From assembly GCA_964023205.1 (NCBI GenBank), contig OZ026844.1, positions 33,899,326 to 33,963,325 of the forward strand: a stretch of 64,000 nucleotides of DNA, written 5' to 3'. Each line of letters begins with the position of its first letter. Position 1 is the first letter of the stretch. Positions 34,785 to 46,200 of the stretch are shown one piece after another. A program made the translations under genes and the position numbers. A model generated the notes under the pieces. It did no database searches. It saw only the letters and a list, made by a program, of their open reading frames with translations, and was not told the DNA's origin. Source of the DNA: Lutraria lutraria (lineage: Eukaryota; Mollusca; Bivalvia; Venerida; Mactridae).

Positions 34785-35922
34785 CACGGTAGACTTCAAG
34801 CTCCCCCCTTTTCAGGTTACCCCCCCCCCCCCCCCGTTACTTAAAAACGTTTTCAAAGTACCGGCCCCGGTAACATTAGAACATTTTCAAACTCTCTCCC
34901 CCGTTTTAATAATCCCTCCCCGGTAATTTGAAAACGGTTTTTAAACGCCTCCCCATCCTATGTTAATTCTTAATGGAGAAAACTTTTATATTTCAGGTTA
35001 TACTTCATTCGTATGATTCACAGTCTGACTTTTATTGACATATATATTCCTGTATTTGTTAACTGAATTTACGCAATAATTACATGAAGCTATGAAATCC
35101 TATTAGGGTCATGGAGACACTCTTATTCAATTAGTGAACAAAAATGCAAGACCTGACCTTTGCAATAACACACTTGATTGTGTTCAGACCTACAATATTC
35201 AATTCTTTCATTTTGGGGGGGGGGGGGGGGGGTAATATAATTCAAGATTGCGTTGGTATTTGCGCAATAACTCTCATAGGATTCCATAATGAAGAATTGA
35301 ACTTGTCAGAATATGACGTCATATGATTTCGTCATTGGGACCACATTATTTGTTATTACTAAAGTTGGACATGGCATATGTGTTAAACTCAGGCCCCTTT
35401 TGGTGAAACTACAAGTTCGCAGAATCTCCAAAACACACAGGTAAGAGGAATGCACTTAACATTAATATTCATAATTAACCTATGACCATATTATGCAATA
35501 AGATCAAGCAACTCTGATGAATAATAAAAAGTATCGCTACACTCCTAAATAGTCCTGGGAATTTCCTTTATTTGCAAATGCAAAATCCAAACCGTCTGTG
35601 ATGGCGATCGAACTCACTTTATGGTTGCAGTATGTAGTACATGCATTTATGTGTTTGTAATCTCTTTATTCGTTTGCGAACTCTCTCTTTAATATTATGA
35701 ATTTTAAAATATTACCCGCGGTAATCTGAAAACGTTTTCAATGTTCCCCCAGGGGTAATATGAAAACGTTTTCAAAGCGCCCTCGGGTAACCTGAAAACG
35801 TTTTTAGATTACCGGATAGGGCATTTGAAAATGGAGGGAATAATCTTAAACGTGTATGTACCCCGGGGGTAACTAGAAACGGCGGAGTTTGAAAATCATC
35901 GGCGTTTACACCGGTCTATTTT
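34785..35922. mobile_element. About 1.1-kb element with GTTACCCC / GGGGTAAC ends, copy 1
   Basis: The left end has TTCAAGCTCCC and TTTTCAGGTTACCCC, the right end GGGGTAACTAGAAACG and GTTTACACCGG. Both ends repeat ACGTTTTCAAAGT / GAAAACGTTTT words. The middle (AATGCAAGACCTGACCT, ATGACGTCATNTGATTTCGTCATT) matches copy 2 at 37851. It holds a 17-C run (34820s) and an 18-G run (35213-35232) but no long open frame. Confidence 0.7.
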
Positions 35923-36664
35923 ACCCACCCGATTGTAACAGATTTTTTCAAGAACGGCAATTAGGTCAATTATTTATTTATTTTGTACTTTTTAGTGTCA
36001 CAATACGGTTTAATAATTTTTGATAGAGACTATTGTGAAATATAAACATTAGTAAAAAATGTACATTTAACAATTATTCGAAGCACTTATTGTCCATTTA
36101 ACGAATATGTAGAATAAGTCAGACAAATCAATCGATTATTCTGAGGACATATAAAATAACATTTTTAGTCAAACGGTCGAGAGGTTAGGTGCTTGTTAAC
36201 AATTCTAGAAAAATGGAAGAGTAAACAAAGTAACAATTATACTGATTGTTAAGATTCAGGTCATCTATTATAATTCTATTCACGGATATATTTTAGTAAA
36301 AAAATTTATCTGAAAACAGGAAATATGTGAATAAAAAGAGACTCTGGTGTTAACTTCTAAGAGTTCAGTGATATTTGTCAGGTTGAAAAATACAACAGAT
36401 GAGTACTGACGAACTCAACTTAACAAATGGAACTGTTCCCTGATTGCGTTTTGCAAACATACTATTCATTCTCGATATTTACATTTAAAACAAGAACAAA
36501 TATTTATTCATTACTCTTAAATCAAATGTTAACAACATCCATTGCTTTTAACACATTACAATGTACGGGACTTGAAATCAGTAATATTTGGTGCTAGCCT
36601 TCAAACGATCAAATAAAATCCCACATGTGGCGAAGTCAAAAGAATATACAAGACAATATAAAAC
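35923..36664. other. Flank upstream of gene D
   Basis: AT-rich, with no repeat or convincing TATA box that I can place. Gene D probably starts transcription here. Confidence 0.4.
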
Positions 36665-39600
36665 ATGAAATGGAATAAGATATTTGAATATTGCACGATT
36701 GTGTTAGTGTTGAAGTTTGCTTTGCATCATGCTGTAATTGTACAAACAAAATTCTCGAAAGCCTCCGGTAACGGTGTTGGGAACATTGCCTGTGCTAAGA
36801 ACGCCGGAAATAGAAAATTCTTGGCAACCGCTATAGATGGATCAAAAGCGTGCACAGGCTTGGACCGGGATTGGAAATTAACATCTACCTTCAATGCAGG
36901 ATCGACTTACTTTGAAAAAAAGCATGTTGTTGAAGTCTATGACACTCCGGTAAGACTTTTTTATCAATCAGGGCTTTTATTTTGGCCTTTAAACGGCAAT
37001 TTAACTAATAAAATTAGCCAAATAAAGCTTCTGACATTTGAGAATTTGTAACAAAGTGTCCAATTTACTATTACATCAACACGGAATTGTGTTGACTCTT
37101 GAAATTATCATCGGCTAAGGATAATTTTTTACTCTCAATTTTTGATGTCTAGTGAACACTGTAACAATATACGCTTTCACAATTTGAAAACCTCGGATAC
37201 ACTGGGAAAAGTCCTGCCGTTGTTGAAGGGAGGTTGTCGCTCTAGAGAGGGTAGATTAATAGTTTACTCGTGCACTGGGAAAAAGTCATTCCGTTGTTAA
37301 CGGGAGGTTGTCGCTCTAGATAGGGTAGATTAATAGTTTACTCGTGCACTGGGAAAAGTCATGCCGTTGTTGAAGGGAGGTTGTCGCTCAAGAGATGGCC
37401 GCTCTGCAGAGGTTGCACTGTATCTATATTGCCATATAATTCAGTATCCAGTTTGATCTTAAAACATACCACAGCGTCAAATTGTTTTGTGCGAAATAAT
37501 ATAGGCCTACTAAACAGTCTTCCTATTGAGTTAAGCGGAATGAAGGCCCATTGACATGTATCTATAGCCAGACGGATTCCAAGACAAAATACTTTTAGTA
37601 TAAGAGTAATGTGTGCTTTTTTTAATTGCAGATGGTCTTAGGTGGGCCAATGGATCTACCAATTACGTTTTACGCTGGTGCATACATTGATATGTACATA
37701 GAATTTACAACACTTGACTTTTCGTAAGTGACAAATGATCGAATACAATAAAGTCCTTGAAACCGGACTCCCCGAAAACCGGAAATCTCTGAAATTCTGA
37801 CGATTTTTCAAGTCTCATTTTTCAGAATTTTCTAAAAAATTCTCTGAAAACCGGTGTAACGCTTTCAAGCTCCCTGTTTTCAGGTTACCCCCGTAACTTA
37901 AAAACGTGTTCAATGTACCGGCCCCGGAAACATTAAAACTCCCTCCCCCGTTTTAATAATCGCTCCCCGGTAACTTGAAAACGTTTCCAAACGCCCCCTC
38001 CCCTATGTTGATTCTTCGTGGCGAAAACGTTTATATTTCAGGTTATAATTCTTACTAAATGATTCACAGTCAACATGGTTTATTGACATATATATTCCTA
38101 TATTTCTAAACTAGATTTAGCTCTACACAATAATTATATGAAGCTAAGGGATTCTATTAGGGTCATGGAGAGTATGCAACTTTATTCAATTAATTAACAA
38201 AAATGCAAGACCTGACCTAAATGCAATCCCACACTTACTTGTGTTCAGAAAATCTACAATAGTTAATTGTTTTTATCTAATTTTTTTTGTTAAAATGATT
38301 CAAGATTGCATTGTTATTTGCGCTAACGCTCATAGGATTCCATAGTGAAGGAATGTCAGTATATGACGTCATTTGATTTCGTCATTAGGACCACGTGCAT
38401 AGTCTCATATAAAATACATGCATGTATGTATTTGTAATCTCCTAATTCGTGTACAAGCTCTCTCTTATTATGAACTTTCAAATTATTACGTTTTTAGATT
38501 ACCGGGTAGGGCATTTGAAAATGGGTTAATCTCAAAACGTCTTGATTGTACCCCTCCCGGTAGTTAAATCCCGGTGGTAATCTGAAAACGTTTTTAAGTT
38601 ACCGGGGGGTAACCTGAAAACGTTACACCGGAATTCTCAGAATACCGGACTTATGGCCCAGTCCGGAAGGGACCGGATTTCTAAGGTTCACCAAGTTAAC
38701 AAACTAAATGTATCTCTTGTGCCAAAGAATACGAAATATATAAATAAATGTTACGAACAAAATACATCCACACAGGGTAACTAACAAATCTAAAATGGCG
38801 TTTGTTTTCAAGAATTATGTGTGAATAAGCCGTTTACACACACACGTCGATACTGAAAGGTTTATAAGACATAATGCAATAAAATTTGATTGTTTTGTAA
38901 TTTATTTGTTTTGTAAATGGAATTTATTGTTTTGTAAATGGAATATTAAGCCTGAAAAAAAAGATCATTCTAATGTGTTTATTTTTTAACTGCACATTTT
39001 CAACATAGTACAAAAATTAACAATTCCAATGTCACGGCGATATCAGACTGAAAACGTATATGCTTGACTAATAAGAATATGCTGATTTCACACCTTAATT
39101 ACAGATACGGTGATATTCAACTGATTGACACATTTGATGATTCCTACGATGTTTACAGCGGAGATTCTGAAACTATAATGATACGTATGGAGATGAAGCC
39201 GACAAGTAGTAAGACCATGCCATTCTTTCTTACATCCAAATCTTGTTTTAACTACTGTCAAACGTGTGAACAAAGGTCTCCTGCGGGACAAGCAAAATGT
39301 TGCAATTTTGGACATGTGGCATTTAATCAGCGGAAATTTTGTTCTAATTAATCAATGACGGTTTTTGAAATACTGGCCTTTATTCACATGATGGTCTTTG
39401 TTAGGAAGTGGACGCACACAGGGTTAACTGTAATTTAACTAGAGGTTCTAGGCTCACATAATTTCGATGGTTTTATAATAACGTGCACCTGGCATTGTGG
39501 CGATTTATAGGCAAATTACAATCAAACTTGTTTCAATGGCCACTGTCGAATAAAGGAAATACTATGTATAAAGGTCACCCTGTGAATAAAGGCCACCCTG

Positions 39601-40549
39601 TAAATAAAGGCCACCCTGTAAATAAAACCATCATTGAGAAAGCATTTTATTGCTTGTCTTTTGCAGACAACATTATCTTCAAAACTTGGTGGTTTGGCTG
39701 GGTAAACCACGCCTACATTAATCCATACCCTTTCGATGTAGGACCGACTTACAAAATCACATTTAAAGCGTTGCCCAACGATTTGCAGGTAGGTGTAAAG
39801 ATTTAACAACAAATGCGTTCTATAAATTTGATTAATTATTCAGAAAGAATATTGACCAGCACACTTTTCAAGCTACAATTTACAATTGCACCATTTTATA
39901 TGAAAAGATACAAACATTATCAGTGGGCTCATTTTTAGTTAACTGTCTCTTCCTCCAACGAAGCATTGTCAGAAAATATCTATTTATTTTACTAGGATTC
40001 CACGCCCGTTTTCGTCAGCATTTCATTTCAATATCAGCGGACAGTTAAACAAATCAGTATTCTTTGAGTCTGTACCAGTACTAACTGTGTTCCCCACAAG
40101 TAATTTTACAAGATCCCTGAATAATGAAATGCTCTGAGATCTACAACACACACGAATGCACATGTTGTACGTGTACGCATGCAACACGCACGCACCCACC
40201 CACACGTACACCCGCACCCCCACACACCCCCACACACACACGACAATTGCGTCAACAAAAACAAGTATTTGGAGAAGAAAACTTTAAGCGAATGACTACC
40301 TTCAGACTTTTCCTTTAAAAAAGAACTGATTTTATTCATTAGTGCTCGTTTGAAAAATGCTTTTGCATCATACATACCAATATATTGCACAAAAAAACCC
40401 TATACATTAAAGTATAAATATTCCAGATACTTTATGACGACGTCGAAGTTGACAGATACAACCATTATGTTCCCCCAGAAGACGCTAAACTTTTGAAGTT
40501 CTCAAACGTGGGTATGCTGCTACACAAGATAGAATTTTTTGGTGTATAG
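36665..40549 (+). CDS. Galectin-like secreted protein D (5 exons, 241 aa)
   Basis: Exons 36665-36949, 37632-37723, 39105-39208, 39667-39788 and 40427-40549 join to 726 bp, phases 0, 2, 1, 0. The leader is strongly hydrophobic (TIVLVLKFAL). The N-terminal module has IACAKNAG and KACTG cysteines, with DRDW in place of WDW, followed by GSTYFEKKH. The HxNxR position reads R-M-E-M-K. W172, PF, G and K-I keep the galectin spacing, and exon 5 keeps DDVEVDRYNHYVP, the strand that ends in the VNG..(Y/F)xHR region of galectins. AATAAA occurs 12 bp after the stop. Intron 2 carries a nested mobile element (37851-38631), and intron 3 carries two pieces of the 'GGCCTTTATT' repeat. Confidence 0.85.
37199..37412 (+). 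repeat. 73-bp minisatellite derived from the TACAGTNCAACCTCT element
   Basis: Three units begin CACTGGGAAAAGTC.TGCCGT and contain GGGAGGTTGTCGCTCTAGA and GTAGATTAATAGTTTACTCG. The array ends with GAGGTTGCACTGTA, the terminus of the small TIR element at 18165. Intron 1 of gene D. Confidence 0.8.
37851..38631. mobile_element. About 780-bp element, copy 2, nested in another repeat in intron 2 of gene D
   Basis: CCGGTGTAACGCTTTCAAGC at the left is answered by GAAAACGTTACACCGG at the right. The interior matches copy 1. It is flanked by halves of a different repeat (GACTCCCCGAAAACCGGAAA at 37767, CCGGAAGGGACCGGATTTCT at 38663), so it probably inserted into that older element. Confidence 0.75.
39260..39430 (+). 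repeat. 'GGCCTTTATTCACAGG' repeat, copy 5
   Basis: CAAACGTGTGAACAAAGGTC...GGCCTTTATTCACATGATGG...GGAAGTGGACGCACACAGGG. It starts 50 bp after exon 3 of gene D. Confidence 0.65.
39545..39627 (+). repeat. 'GGCCTTTATTCACAGG' repeat, partial copy with tandem 15-bp units
   Basis: Four units of AAAGG(C/T)CACCCTGT(G/A)AAT lie head to tail, ending 40 bp before exon 4 of gene D. Confidence 0.7.
40193..40242 (+). repeat. CA/CCCA-rich microsatellite in intron 4 of gene D
   Basis: CACGCACCCACCCACACG...CCACACACACACG, an impure (CA)n tract. Confidence 0.8.
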
Positions 40550-40560
40550 ATTGATGGATT

Positions 40561-40566
40561 AATAAA
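40561..40566 (+). promoter_or_regulatory. AATAAA polyadenylation signal, gene D
   Basis: Canonical hexamer 12 bp after the TAG stop. Confidence 0.5.
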
Positions 40567-43080
40567 GATATCAATCAAAGCTCTGAAGGTTCTGTTGTTG
40601 ATCGGAACTACAAAGCAGTCAAAAGTTGAATTTCTTTGTACGATGAGTATTGGAAAACGAACGATATTTCTAGCACGTAATATTTGAATTTGTATTTAGC
40701 TATTGAATTGAAATATTGGAACTATATTCTTAGGCGGAAGCCAGGTTAATGGATGCTGTTCGGTATGCAGGAAAATGAAAAGTGAGCGATTGTTGAAAAA
40801 TGATAATAACTTTATTGTTCGTACCGAACAACAAAAATCATTGAAAAAAAAATCATGAATAACTTCAGAATTCTACCTCAACAGAAACGGTATAGTGGCT
40901 AAACTGTATCACATACTGCTACTTGGGTTGTGTTTCGCCAAGAACTCATCGTGGTATAAACACATGGTAAAGATGTTTGTGATTTAATTTGCGACCGTTG
41001 GATATTTTTCTTATGCATGAATTTGTTTTTATTTCTACGTAAATAATAGTGTTTGTTTTTGTTTCAAACTCATAACACTTGCCCATTCTTTGTGAGGCAT
41101 TCTCTTAGAATAGCAAAATGTGCCACTTCAATATTGTATACTAAGTATTAAAATATTGCACGAACAAATGTAGTAGCAAATCGAATCAAACAATGCTATC
41201 GTGGCAAGTTATAACGATCATTTTTGGCTAAAAAATGTGACGAATAAATTGTTTCAAAATTGATCAGAAACATCAAATTTAGTTGCGTTTTATATCTCCC
41301 TTCTCAACATGTAACATTAATATAACAGTTTATACCACAACCAAAGATTACCCCCGAGCACTCTCGGACCGTCAAATCTTAAATACTTCATGTTAAGTTC
41401 AATTTCCTTTGAACAAATTATTGATGTAAAGGACATAATTATTTCTAAATGTGGCAAAACATTTATAGTAAGTAACAAAGATTCGTTCATTACGGTCTTA
41501 GATGTATCTATGATTCCCGTAGACTGCTCGTAGCCTTTTCTTTCTGTGCATCCGTGCGGAGGCATGACGCGACAGTATGATTTCCGTACGGGTTCACTGG
41601 CTCCCGTATGGCCTTTACGATTTTGTTTAGCGAAATGTTGTCGTAAGCCCTAACCCGTAGACAGGTCGTAGATGGCATTGTACAATCTCAACACGGTGTT
41701 TGATTCGTGGACCTTTTGCATGGCTTTCGCCGCACAGCGACCATAAAATGGATAAAGCATGTTTCGGACAGTTAAACGAATGCATGTATTGGCCATCTTC
41801 AACATGCTTCATTATAAGTCTCCGAGCGGCTAAAATGTGGATGTCAATGAGGTAGGACAGGCGAAAAGAGCAGACAATAATTGTGCCACTGGTCGTCCTT
41901 GATGAGCAACAGTACCGAAAGAGACACGGGGAGAGGACGGTATGGGTAAAGCCCTTGCTATATCGTCACGATAACTTCTTTGCTCAGCCTTTGTACGGAA
42001 GCCGTACAGACACTGCACGATTTTCGTGTGAAACCTGCAGAAACTGTACGGGAACTACACTGAAAGTGCACGATTTTAGAATAATTACCGCGCAACGTCC
42101 GTACGGATACCACCCGGCCTTCCTCTGAGAGCCTATACAAAATCAAAGTACTGAAAGTACTCATGGAAACTGAACTTAAACAGACTTTCACTGCAACATG
42201 AACAACAAACAATGGCATGGCGGATGTAGATAAACGTAGTACTTCGGTCCGTATAAAAAGTCCGGGGCATAATTTACTAACATAAGGATAGTTAATTTAA
42301 CCAGTGTTCAAGAATGCTGTGCCAGTACAAACTTTGTCCTCTGCAAGTAAGTGTCGATATAAATATTGATTTTCAGATTTTATTACGCTGTCCCATTTAA
42401 CAAACTATATTAGAAACGCCATATCGTTGTCGGAACATTATCATGTATCATCCAAAAGAGGTCGACGTTGACCAATATTTCCATTGTAACATTATCAAAA
42501 CCAATGTACATGTAAAGAACAATTGTGCCAAGCATTTGTTCAAATGCAAACATTAATACCACTAATGGATCATATTATAATGACGATTTTTCTCTTTTAT
42601 TCGGAAATTTGTAAACCTAGCTAGTTGCCAGGATGTTTAACTTTCTAAACAAATGTTTAAAAAATGAAGTATCTCTTGTTGTTTTGGTTTCAAGAATTCT
42701 AAAATCATGAAGCAATTTATAATGGCTCAATATATGCATCAATTCGTTTTATTTGTTTAACCCAAGTCAGACACAATATATGTTAGCGTTTATTATTATT
42801 ATTATTAAAGTTTGTAACAATAACACAAAAGAATGATTGGATATGTTTATATGGCGTGTTTATTCTAACCAGATGCATTAATCAGCATAAATTGTCATAT
42901 CCGTATATTTTCACCGAGGCACACTTTTTACTTAAATAAAATGTTTCCAGTTGTAACACAGTACGTAACTCGACCCTTTGTTGTGACAGTAACACTGTTC
43001 CGGTAATTATAGATAATCAGTATATATTGTAACCAATACGCAAACAAACTGATACCAGACCATTAGAAGTATTAATACAA
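40567..43080. other. Spacer D-E
   Basis: No supported gene. 41520-42130 is GC-richer with repeated CGTACGG words and short frames on both strands, probably a decayed transposon. 42138-42250 is a copy of the 'AAAATCAAAGNACT' repeat also at 22380 and 61268. Confidence 0.45.
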
Positions 43081-43088
43081 TATATAAG
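43081..43088 (+). promoter_or_regulatory. TATATAAG box of gene E
   Basis: A strong TATA-like octamer lies 144 bp before the ATG, which would give a leader of roughly 110 bases. It is the best promoter candidate in the array. Confidence 0.4.
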
Positions 43089-43224
43089 GTGTACCATTCA
43101 AGGAGGGCTTTTCAGAACAGCAGCCAATGATACGCAAAGTTTTAAAAACCATAGAGAGATATGAAGGACCAAGTCTAGATAAATATTAAATCAAAGAGAA
43201 TAGACATTGTAAGAGATCTACAAC

Positions 43225-46200
43225 ATGACACAGACATCAAACTGGATGATTATAGTGATGGTCTACAACGTTTTCTTCGTTATGATGTTTGATCTAGTCC
43301 AGGGAGTATTTGTACATACACAATTTGAGAGGGTTTCCGGAACTGGTGCGGCTAAAATAAAGTGTGCTAAAGATGCAGGAGAAAGGAGTTCCGTAGCAAC
43401 AAAGATTGATGGATCGAGCATGTGCACGAGCCTGACCTGGGACTGGGCATCGTCACCGAGCTATGAGTCAGACTCCGCCTATTTTGTAAAAAATCATGTC
43501 GGTGAAGAATACGACACTCCGGTAAATTATTTTGTACTTTTGAATCGTAAATATGAAAAAAATCTCTGCAGCTTTGGTACGTCAGATGTGTCAATGATCA
43601 CGTGAAATGTGACTTTTATTTTATCTGTGAAATAATGAATATTTCAACAGTCATAAATATAAATAGTAATTTTCTATACATCTAAACTATGAAATGAAAT
43701 TGAAATGTACGATATTGAATTACAACATCGTGTTAAATACAAATGGACTGTTAACTTCTTTTTGCAATACTGACATAAATACTTAATAGAAACACTATTT
43801 CTGAAGACATACTTTAATTCAGATTCAAATGGTAAGTTTCTCTTAAAATATTATTCATAATCTACGTACAATCCTTTTATGAAATATTCGATGTATTCAT
43901 AGTGCAAATGTCAATAAATGACATACTACATGTATTATTAATAATCAGTGTAAGTCAATAGAAACCTTTAGTTCTTCCACATTATAATTTTCTGTCATTT
44001 CTACCACGTACTTCATGAAAGAATGGCATCTTTATCTGAGACCAACCTTTATACCATCGACGTCAGGAATGAGGCTTAATGTGGGTCGCGAGTTTCCTCC
44101 CGAAAAAATGGTCATTTTTTAGACGTCAACGCACAAAAAAGATTTTTTTTGCATGAACAACCTTTAAGGTATTGGCTAAGGCAGAAATGATATATTCAAA
44201 TGATATTTCCATGGAAACCGAGTGCCACCTAGCGGAGCGGTGTGTTTTTCGTTGATTTTTGCGTTATTTTCTGCAATGCTCCGATAATTTATTTTAAGTT
44301 ATGCAATTTGCATAACTGCATTGCTGAATCATTTGCAAATCCGAAAAAGTCAATAATATTTCATTTCGCCGTCATTAAATCTTAAAAGATGCTGATCGTA
44401 CTCTGTAAGGATGGCAATTTACAATGCAAAGAATTGAGACATTTTTCTCTCAGTCACGTCAATAGTGAAAACAACGGCCCGATGATTTTTTTTAAAAACG
44501 AAGAACAGATTTTTTAAACTGTTTAAAAAACTTAAAAAAAATAAAAACATATGTTCACCGACTTCGTTTTCGCGCCATTGAAACTTATCTAAACTCGGAA
44601 GATATTTGAAAATATCAGGTCTGCATCAGCCAATACCTTAAAGGATGTTCATGCAAAATTTCTCAGTCGTGCGTTGACGTCTAAAAAATGACCATTTTTC
44701 GGGAGGAAACCCGCGACCCACCTTAAATCGCCGCTACCTTACGCCATTGATGTTCATATTTAAATTATTGCTCTGACGCCTAAACGTTTTATTTGTTTGT
44801 GGTTTGTGTGTTCTCAAATGTGGTAAAGCAACCTTTTTATGTTCTTGTCTGTGAGTTTGATCCCAGGGCGAGACAAACACTCACACAGTCTGTTCAAGAC
44901 ATTATGTCTCTGGCTGTTTGCCACCCATTGCTGATCAACACATGTAACATTGAACGTCTCATAAACTAAAGGTTCCTAACTTCCTATTGACTTACAAAGA
45001 CCGAATTACAGTTTGGGGCGTCCCGAATTATAAGACAATTTTTCTTTGGCCTCAAAAGTGGTGTTTATATCTAGGGTTTACTGTATTATTTTACAGATGG
45101 TTCTAGATGGAAAAAGTATTAGGTTGCCTGTTACGTTTTCCGAGAAGGCACATATTGATATGCAAATCGAGTTCACAAGAGACGATTTTTCGTAAGTAAC
45201 GAATTTTCGTAGTAAACTTAATGCAGATTTATATTCATTAAAGTGCGAAAAGCCACATCTAACAGTCCTACTTTGCAGAATAATTGTTTGTGTGTGATAA
45301 TAATCATTCCCAAGTACCTAAAAACGTTTGATATAGGTCGCTGAATGTTGTAATGTTAAGAAACCGTTTATCGCAGTACTCTACCCATATCGCGATATAA
45401 ACTGTGTCGCAATGTGCATTGGCGATACACAGCATTAATCCAGCATTTATAAATATCAATATAATTAATCCACTACATGTCAAATAAAGATCAAAATGGT
45501 AGAGCCTTAATATTTTATGAAAGGCTGGAACCCGCAGGCACGCGCAAGACATGAATTAACAATATTGAAATCAGTTTAAAAATTAATATTATATTGCATT
45601 AAAATGACAGCATCGACAGTATATGTAAATATAAAAAGTATATATTCAGATATGACATTTTGCAGGTACGGCTATATAAAACTATCCGATAGATTGCCAG
45701 GTGGTACGGGAGACGAGACAATAATGATACTTATGGAAACGCGTCCACAAGTCGGTACGTTAAGTATAACTTTTTTATGTTCATACATTACATCAGTACA
45801 TTTTTGAGACCCGCCTCCGTGGTCGAGTGGTTAATAAAAGTCGCTGACTTCAAATCATTGTAACCTCTCGCTGATAGAGGGTCGTGGGACCGCCTGTTTG
45901 AAATCGTGTGCATCAGTTAGATGTATTCGCCGATAGCGGGGTCACTTAACCGGCTCTATTCTTTTACTTATTCACCGCAAGCGACTGTCAACTTAATATT
46001 CACATGAATTACTTGAGACAACGGTGAAGGAAGAATGACTTTTGGCATATTGTCATCAACTATACACTGTCACAGAGAACATAAACATGCCGCACTCAGG
46101 ACTTGAGCTCAATATCCGAAGTGCACATACATATCAACCCCCAATGAGCTAAGCCAGTTTGGGCTTTTTGAAACGGAATGTTTAAACAATATGATTAAAA

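Noticed and set aside
41317..42218. Overlapping open frames on both strands
   Set aside because: They coincide with a GC-richer repeat block with CGTACGG words, and no frame has protein-like motifs.
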